Shown here: piece by piece, positions 59,767-64,000 of the stretch | Layout of the letters: each line of letters begins with the position of its first letter | Position numbering within the stretch: the first letter of the stretch is position 1 | The notes under the pieces: model-generated | Database searches by the model: none | Seen by the model: only the letters and a program-made list of their open reading frames with translations | What the model was told of the DNA's origin: nothing | Position numbers and translations under genes: made by a program | DNA from: Micromonospora sp. LH3U1 | GTDB lineage: Bacteria > Actinomycetota > Actinomycetes > Mycobacteriales > Micromonosporaceae | Assembly: GCF_028475105.1 (NCBI RefSeq) | Contig: NZ_CP116936.1 | Span: forward strand, 620,001-684,000 | Direction of reading: 5' to 3' | DNA: 64,000 bases

Positions 59767-60981
59767 GTGGTCGACGTCGGTGAGGTGGTGCGTTGGCTGC
59801 AGCTCAACGCGCCCCGTGGCGGGCCGGACGAGCTGTCTCAGCTGGTCGCCCGTGCGGCCCCCGCCATCAACGCCAGCGAGATCGTGATCTATCTGGCCGA
59901 CTACACGCAGTCCCTTCTCGTGCCACTGCTCGGCGCGGGTCTCGTCCGGGACGAGCTGTCGATCGAGACGACCCTCGCGGGCCGGGCCTTCACCAACCTC
60001 GACATCCAGCGCGCGCCCGACAACCCGGATCGGGTCTGGGTGCCCCTGCTGCTCGGGTGTGAACGGATGGGCGTAATGGAGGTCGTCTCGCCGGCAGCCG
60101 CCGACGAGGCCATGGACGGGCCAGCCTGGGAGGTGGCGGTCAACGTCGCCCAGATCCTGGTCAACCGCCGGCTCTACGGTGACGTGGTCGAGCGGATGCG
60201 GCGCCGTCTCCCGATGCAGGTCGCGGCCGAGATCGTGTGGGGCCTGCTGCCGCCGCTGACCTTCGCCACCGACGACCTGGTGATCACCGCCATCCTCGAA
60301 CCGTGCTACGACGTCGGCGGCGACATCTTCGACTACGCGTTGAACGACGACGTGCTCAGCGTCGGGCTCTTCGACACCTGCGGGCACGGCATCAAGGCGA
60401 GCACCCTGGCCTCGCTGGTGGTCAGCGCGTACCGCAACGCCCGCCGGTGTGGCCTCGACCTGGTCGACACGGCGATCAGCATCGACCGGTGGGTGCGTTC
60501 CGAGCACCCGAACTTCTTCGCGACCGGGCTGCTCATCGAGTTGGACCGCCGGACCGGTCGACTGAGCATGATCAACGCGGGTCATCCCGGTGCCATGTTG
60601 CTGCGCGACGGCAAGGCCATTCGGGAGTTGCCGGGGCCGACCGCGTTGCCGCTCGGCCTGGGCCACCTGACCCCTCGGCGCCCGCGGGTGCACGTCGAGG
60701 ATCTGCACCCGGGCGACCGCATCCTCGGCTATACCGACGGCATCACCGATGCGCGGAGCGCGGACGGGGAGCAGTTCGGGCTGGACCGGCTCGTCGACTT
60801 CGTCAACCGTGCTCTCAACGACCGGCTGCCCAGCCCGGAGACGATGCGTCGCCTGGTACGCGCAGTCGTCGGCTACCAGGACGACAGACTTGAGGACGAC
60901 GCGACCGCCCTCTTCGTGGAGTGGCGGCCGCCGCACCTGCCGCTCGCGCATCTCCGCAACCTCGCCGCGGCCCGCGCCTGA
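59767..60981 (+). CDS. SpoIIE/RsbU-type PP2C serine phosphatase with GAF-like N-terminus
   Basis: 404 residues from GTG with GGGGAGGTG upstream. The N-terminus (about 1-140) is GAF-like ('DELSQLVARAAPAINASEIV', 'VWVPLLLGCERMGVMEVVS'). The phosphatase domain (about 165-390) carries metal-binding aspartates in 'EPCYDVGGDIFDYALNDD', 'VGLFDTCGHGIKASTLASL', 'YTDGITDARSADGEQFG' and the end 'LEDDATALFVEW'. Such enzymes dephosphorylate an anti-anti-sigma factor and release a SigB/F-type sigma factor. A member of that sigma family is encoded 1.2 kb away, which supports a partner-switching link, though no anti-sigma or anti-anti-sigma gene lies between them. Confidence 0.92.
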   Translation: MVDVGEVVRWLQLNAPRGGPDELSQLVARAAPAINASEIVIYLADYTQSLLVPLLGAGLVRDELSIETTLAGRAFTNLDIQRAPDNPDRVWVPLLLGCERMGVMEVVSPAAADEAMDGPAWEVAVNVAQILVNRRLYGDVVERMRRRLPMQVAAEIVWGLLPPLTFATDDLVITAILEPCYDVGGDIFDYALNDDVLSVGLFDTCGHGIKASTLASLVVSAYRNARRCGLDLVDTAISIDRWVRSEHPNFFATGLLIELDRRTGRLSMINAGHPGAMLLRDGKAIRELPGPTALPLGLGHLTPRRPRVHVEDLHPGDRILGYTDGITDARSADGEQFGLDRLVDFVNRALNDRLPSPETMRRLVRAVVGYQDDRLEDDATALFVEWRPPHLPLAHLRNLAAARA

Positions 60982-60998
60982 CCGCACCAGTGGGATTT

Positions 60999-61013
60999 TG
61001 CACTCGCAGTGCA
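60999..61013. promoter_or_regulatory. Palindrome TGCACT-CGC-AGTGCA, candidate TetR-type operator
   Basis: A perfect inverted repeat with 6-base arms and a 3-base spacer, 37 bases upstream of the DUF2855 start. TTGCACT/AGTGCAA-type sites are typical operators of TetR repressors in actinomycetes. No such regulator adjoins, so it would act in trans. Confidence 0.5.
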
Positions 61014-61049
61014 CTTGTCTCCGTTTGCGGTGCTGTCTAGCGTCACCTC

Positions 61050-62117
61050 ATGGCTGACTCATGGACCTTCGCCGTCGCGCGTGACGACCTCGGGCAGACC
61101 ACGCTCGTCGATGGCGCCACGCCCGCTGTGGCTGATGGCGAGGCGCTGCTGCGCGTGGACCGCGTCGGCCTCACCGCGAACAACGTGACCTATGCGGTGC
61201 TGGGCGAGTCGATGCGCTACTGGCAGTTCTTTCCGCCGGCGAGCCGTGGGCTCGGGCCGCAGTGGGGGCTCCCGCCGCTCTGGGGCTTCGCCGAGGTGGT
61301 CGCGTCGACGGTTGCGGGGGTCGAGGTGGGGCAGCGGGTCTACGGTTACCTTCCGCCCGCGGGTCACCTGCTGGTGCGGCCGGACCGGGTGGACACGTCC
61401 GGCTTCCGCGACGCGAGCCCGCACCGGGCGGAGCTGCCATCGCCGTACAACGCGTACCGGTCGACCACCGGCGACCCGGCGTACCAGCCCGACCAGGAGG
61501 ATCTGCTGATCCTGTTCCGGCCGTTGTTCTTCACCTCGTTCATGCTGGCCGACCAGGTCGTCGACAACGACTTCTACGGTGCCGAGGCGCTGCTGGTGTC
61601 GTCGGCGTCGAGCAAGACCGCGTACGCCGCCGCCTTCGAGCTGCGCGGGCGCGGACCGCGCCTGGTCGGGCTCACCTCACCCGGCAACCTGGCCTTCACC
61701 CGGTCGCTCGGCTGCTACGACGAGGTCGTCTCGTACGACGACATCAGCACCCTCGACGCGGTCCCGACCGTCTACCTCGACCTGTCCGGCGCGCCCACGA
61801 CCCGTGCCGCCCTGCGTCGGCACCTCGGCGATCGGCTCGTCCGGGACATCGCGGTCGGGCTCACCAACCAGACGCCGAATGCCGACGCCGCCGAGGAGGT
61901 GTTCTTCGCGCCGGTCCAGATGCGCAAGCGCAGCCACGACTGGGGCCGCGATGGGCTCGACCAACGGTTCACCGAGGCCTGGCAACGCTTCACGGCCGTT
62001 GTGAGCGGGTGGCTCGACGTCCAGGTCGGTGCCGGGCCGGAGGCTCTCCAGCACGCGTGGCTCGACGTGCTCGCGGGTCGTACGCCGCCGCGGGTGGGTC
62101 ACGTCGTCCAACTGTGA
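61050..62117 (+). CDS. DUF2855 family protein (MDR-like)
   Basis: 355 residues. Conserved pieces 'LLRVDRVGLTANNVTYAVLG', 'GLPPLWGFAEVVASTVAGVE', 'GQRVYGYLPPAGHLLVRPD', 'LILFRPLFFTSFMLADQVVD' and 'ALLVSSASSKTAYAAAFELR' match DUF2855. The layout resembles medium-chain dehydrogenase/quinone oxidoreductases (GroES-like part then a Rossmann part), but the Gly-rich NADP loop is replaced by SSASSKTAYA and zinc ligands are absent. Activity unknown. ATG with no obvious ribosome site, possibly translated from a short leader. The palindrome at 60999-61013 suggests repressor control. Converges on the sigma factor gene. Confidence 0.88.
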   Translation: MADSWTFAVARDDLGQTTLVDGATPAVADGEALLRVDRVGLTANNVTYAVLGESMRYWQFFPPASRGLGPQWGLPPLWGFAEVVASTVAGVEVGQRVYGYLPPAGHLLVRPDRVDTSGFRDASPHRAELPSPYNAYRSTTGDPAYQPDQEDLLILFRPLFFTSFMLADQVVDNDFYGAEALLVSSASSKTAYAAAFELRGRGPRLVGLTSPGNLAFTRSLGCYDEVVSYDDISTLDAVPTVYLDLSGAPTTRAALRRHLGDRLVRDIAVGLTNQTPNADAAEEVFFAPVQMRKRSHDWGRDGLDQRFTEAWQRFTAVVSGWLDVQVGAGPEALQHAWLDVLAGRTPPRVGHVVQL

Positions 62118-62136
62118 GCGGTCGACGGCGCCGAGG

Positions 62137-62943
62137 TCAGGAGATGCTGGCGTCGGCGAGGTGGTGACGCAGCGTGGCCAACGATCGGGTGATCAGCCGG
62201 GAGACGTGCATCTGCGAGACACCGATCCGTTCGGCGATCTGGGCCTGGGTCAGGTTGCCATGGAAGCGCAGGCTCAGGATCTGGCGTTCGCGCTCCGGCA
62301 GCGTGGCGAGGGCCGGGCCGAGGGCGACGCGGATTTCGACGAGGTCGAACTCGTGGTCGTCGCCGCCGATGGTGTCCGCGAGTTCCCGGTTGCCGTCGAC
62401 CCCGATCGGGGTGGACAGCGAGGTGGCCCGGTAGGCGCGTGCACCCTCCAGCCCTTCCAGGACGGTCTCCTCGGACACGTCGAGGTAGGACGCGATGTCG
62501 GCAACGGTCGGCGAGCGACCGATGGTCTGGGTCAGGGCGCTGTTCGCCGCGCTGATCGACAGTCGCAGCTCCTGGAGGCGGCGAGGCACGCGAACCGCCC
62601 AGGTGCGGTCCCGGAAGTACCGCTTGATCTCGCCGATGATGGTGGGAATGGCGTACCCGCTGAAGTCGACACCCCGGCTGTGGTCGAAGTTGTCCACGGC
62701 CTTGATGAGCCCGACCGAGGCGGTCTGGGCCAGGTCGTCGTCGGGTGCGCCGCGTCCGGAGTAGCGGCGTGCCAGATGCCGCGCGAGCGGCAACCATGCC
62801 TCGATGGCGCGGTCCCGCAGAGCTGGGCGGCGGGGGTCGTCAGCCGGGGTCGCCGCCATGGCGGCCAGAAGGTCGTCCGGGGTCTGGTCGCTGCTCCGCT
62901 GGCCGAGGTGGGTGCTGGTCGCTGTTCCGACGATGGTGGCCAT
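62137..62943 (-). CDS. SigB/SigF/SigG-family RNA polymerase sigma factor
   Basis: 268 residues, group 3 stress/sporulation type. Region 2: 'RYSGRGAPDDDLAQTASVGL', 'FDHSRGVDFSGYAIPTIIGE' and 'RYFRDRTWAVRVPRRLQEL'; region 3 with 'TPIGVDGNRELADTIG'; region 4: 'LPERERQILSLRFHGNLTQA' and 'IAERIGVSQMHVSRLITRS'. The ATG at 62943 has AAGGA 9 bases upstream; the open frame beyond adds no sigma motif. Controlled in relatives by an anti-sigma RsbW-type kinase and a SpoIIE-type phosphatase such as the one at 59767. Its upstream region is AT-rich with two palindromes. Confidence 0.93.
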   Translation of the reverse strand: MATIVGTATSTHLGQRSSDQTPDDLLAAMAATPADDPRRPALRDRAIEAWLPLARHLARRYSGRGAPDDDLAQTASVGLIKAVDNFDHSRGVDFSGYAIPTIIGEIKRYFRDRTWAVRVPRRLQELRLSISAANSALTQTIGRSPTVADIASYLDVSEETVLEGLEGARAYRATSLSTPIGVDGNRELADTIGGDDHEFDLVEIRVALGPALATLPERERQILSLRFHGNLTQAQIAERIGVSQMHVSRLITRSLATLRHHLADASIS

Positions 62944-63134
62944 GAGTGGGTCCTTCCCGGACATGCCCGTCGATCGAGTCGACCGGAAGATCTCCGAACC
63001 GGCTGCCGCCGGGGCGCATGTACGGGCAAAGATGCGCTGTCGCAAGGCCACGATCACGGGCCTCGCCACCGCGTCATGTCGTTCATTTGATGACCCGGAC
63101 ACTACCCGAAAGATTGATTAATTACTAGCCAAAA

Positions 63135-63167
63135 GTATGATCCCATACAGGTGGTTGACGCTCAACC
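63135..63167. promoter_or_regulatory. Two adjacent palindromes upstream of the sigma factor gene
   Basis: GTATG-ATCC-CATAC (63135-63148) and GGTTGA-CGC-TCAACC (63153-63167) are both perfect and lie between the end of the 61-residue protein gene and the AT-rich leader of the sigma factor gene. The second is 9 bases after the stop side of the small gene and could be its terminator; the first may be an operator. A TACCC (GGGTA on the gene strand, 63103-63107) resembles the -10 of SigB/F promoters, but I could not find a matching -35. Confidence 0.45.
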
Positions 63168-63176
63168 AAGATCGGA

Positions 63177-63362
63177 TCAGTCGCGCTGATCGGAGTCGTC
63201 GCCAGCGGTCGGGGCCTGCTGGGCAGGCTTCACCGCGAACGGGTGACGCAGCCGCCGCATGGCCTCCTCGCTGCCGTCGAAGGTCACCGCCGACCCGTCG
63301 AGCCCATCGGCGTTCGACGTGGCGAGAAACAAGGCGGGTCGACCGTTGTCGTTCGAAGTCAT
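63177..63362 (-). CDS. 61-residue hypothetical protein
   Basis: ATG at 63362 with AGGA 8 bases upstream. The protein reads 'MTSNDNGRPALFLATSNADG' then 'LDGSAVTFDGSEEAMRRLRH' and a polar tail ending DQRD. No signal peptide, membrane span or known motif. It lies between the SigB/F-type gene downstream on the same strand and the divergent ECF gene, so it might be a small regulator or cargo of either. The frame stays open upstream, but without a ribosome site. Confidence 0.65.
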   Translation of the reverse strand: MTSNDNGRPALFLATSNADGLDGSAVTFDGSEEAMRRLRHPFAVKPAQQAPTAGDDSDQRD

Positions 63363-63673
63363 GCAGGATTCCTGTCTTCTGCTAAGGAGTGCGTCTGGGC
63401 GCCGGCAACTCGCGCCGTGCGACCCGGTGACGTTTCGGCGCTCACGCTGGCGCCCGATCAGGGTGTCTCGTTCACGGGCGAGCGCCCGGCGACACCGACA
63501 CCTCGCACCATACCCGGCGTCGCCGCCCATCATGCGCCGCTGACAGCCCCCGGGTCGCATCCGGCCGACTGACGGCCCGAGAATTCTGTAATCCAACCCG
63601 CTGCCATCAGTCTCCGATCTTGAGGGCGGTCAGCGCGGGCGCCGCGCGGATGAGCACACAAGGAGTGACACCC
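63363..63673. other. 311-base divergent intergenic region
   Basis: No gene is supported here. It should hold the promoters of the 61-residue protein (leftward) and the ECF sigma factor (rightward). A short AT-rich patch GAGAATTCTGTAATCC at about 63579-63594 stands out 80 bases before the ECF start and is the likeliest promoter of that gene, though I cannot match it to a consensus. Confidence 0.5.
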
Positions 63674-64000
63674 ATGTCGTCAGCCGGTCGAGCACTACCC
63701 GATACCGGGTTGGTCGTCGCGGCCCGGCAGGGCGACCAGCGCGCTCTCGACGACGTCGTCGCGGCCTCACTCCCGCTGGTCTACAACATCGTCGGGCGTG
63801 CGCTCCGCGGTCACGCCGACGTCGACGATGTGGTCCAGGAGACGTTGGTACGGGTGATCCGGTACCTGCCCGCGCTCAACGATCCGGCGGCATATCGGTC
63901 CTGGCTCGTGGCGATCACCATCCGACAGGTGCGCGACTGGGAGCAGCGCCGACGCGTCGCGCTCAACCGCGACGCCGGGCTCGACGTGATCCACAACGTG
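63674..64000 (+). CDS. ECF-type sigma factor, N-terminal fragment
   Basis: 109 codons to the right edge; the gene continues outside. ATG 8 bases after AAGGAG. Region 2 is clear: 'GLVVAARQGDQRALDDVVAA', 'SLPLVYNIVGRALRGHADVD', 'DVVQETLVRVIRYLPALNDP' and 'YRSWLVAITIRQVRDWEQRR'. The region 4 helix-turn-helix and any extension or anti-sigma gene lie beyond the window, so the ECF subgroup cannot be set. Confidence 0.88.
   Translation, partial: MSSAGRALPDTGLVVAARQGDQRALDDVVAASLPLVYNIVGRALRGHADVDDVVQETLVRVIRYLPALNDPAAYRSWLVAITIRQVRDWEQRRRVALNRDAGLDVIHNV

Noticed and set aside
63095..63130. A definite SigB/F-type promoter for the sigma factor gene
   Set aside because: A GGGTA element is present on the gene strand, but no GTTT-like -35 at the right distance was found.

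Overview
The window is GC-rich actinomycete DNA. It has many GTG starts, frequent GTGA/ATGA stop-start overlaps, wobble-position G/C bias and almost no gene-free space. Gene content (kdpFABC-kdpDE, an ECF42/DGPF cassette, a SigB/F-type sigma factor, an SAV_915-type protein, a MsiK-style sugar importer with no ATPase gene of its own) points to a Micromonospora-like member of the Micromonosporaceae. This is an inference from content; no rRNA gene is present. The assignments rest on motifs and family knowledge, not on database searches.

Layout. 1-5.4 kb: 3' end of a TAP-like peptidase, a methyltransferase divergent from an XRE-cupin regulator, a DGPF/ECF42/DHFR-fold operon, and a DUF2786 protein. 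5.6-7 kb: DUF2243 membrane protein plus CtaG-type protein. 7-13.7 kb: a four-gene beta-oxidation operon (acyl-CoA dehydrogenase, thiolase, FadB-like fusion, CaiB/racemase) divergent from a TetR regulator. 13.8-15.8 kb: an orphan zinc-finger anti-sigma-like membrane protein divergent from a TRM11-like methyltransferase. 16-24.4 kb: a complete potassium-uptake locus preceded by a possible structured leader and a 27-residue membrane peptide. 24.4-25.8 kb: three translationally coupled genes including a universal stress protein.

28-43 kb is the metabolic centrepiece. A minus-strand operon encodes every step of an oxidative (De Ley-Doudoroff) galactose pathway: dehydrogenase, mutarotase, lactonase, galactonate dehydratase, KDGal kinase, KDPGal aldolase and a FadR/GntR regulator. 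It is divergent from a plus-strand operon with a sugar ABC importer, a cytoplasmic GH36 alpha-galactosidase and a secreted GH27 alpha-galactosidase with a lectin-like propeller. The proposed flow is alpha-galactoside cleavage or import, intracellular release of galactose, then oxidation to pyruvate plus glyceraldehyde-3-phosphate.

43-54 kb: a large STAND/LAL-type ATPase without an HTH, a secreted subtilase, a broken protein kinase, and HxlR/MFS and RidA/dehydrogenase/LysR groups. 54.6-59.6 kb: a tight five-gene operon (63-residue protein, two GT4 glycosyltransferases, an alpha/alpha-toroid protein, a GH130 enzyme) that looks like an undercharacterised glycan or mannoside system. 59.7-64 kb: a SpoIIE-type phosphatase, a DUF2855 protein, a SigB/F-family sigma factor, a 61-residue protein and the start of an ECF sigma factor.

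Four long intergenic hairpins of unrelated sequence, each with GATC near the arm ends, are scattered through the first 28 kb. Several further short palindromes sit at plausible operator positions.
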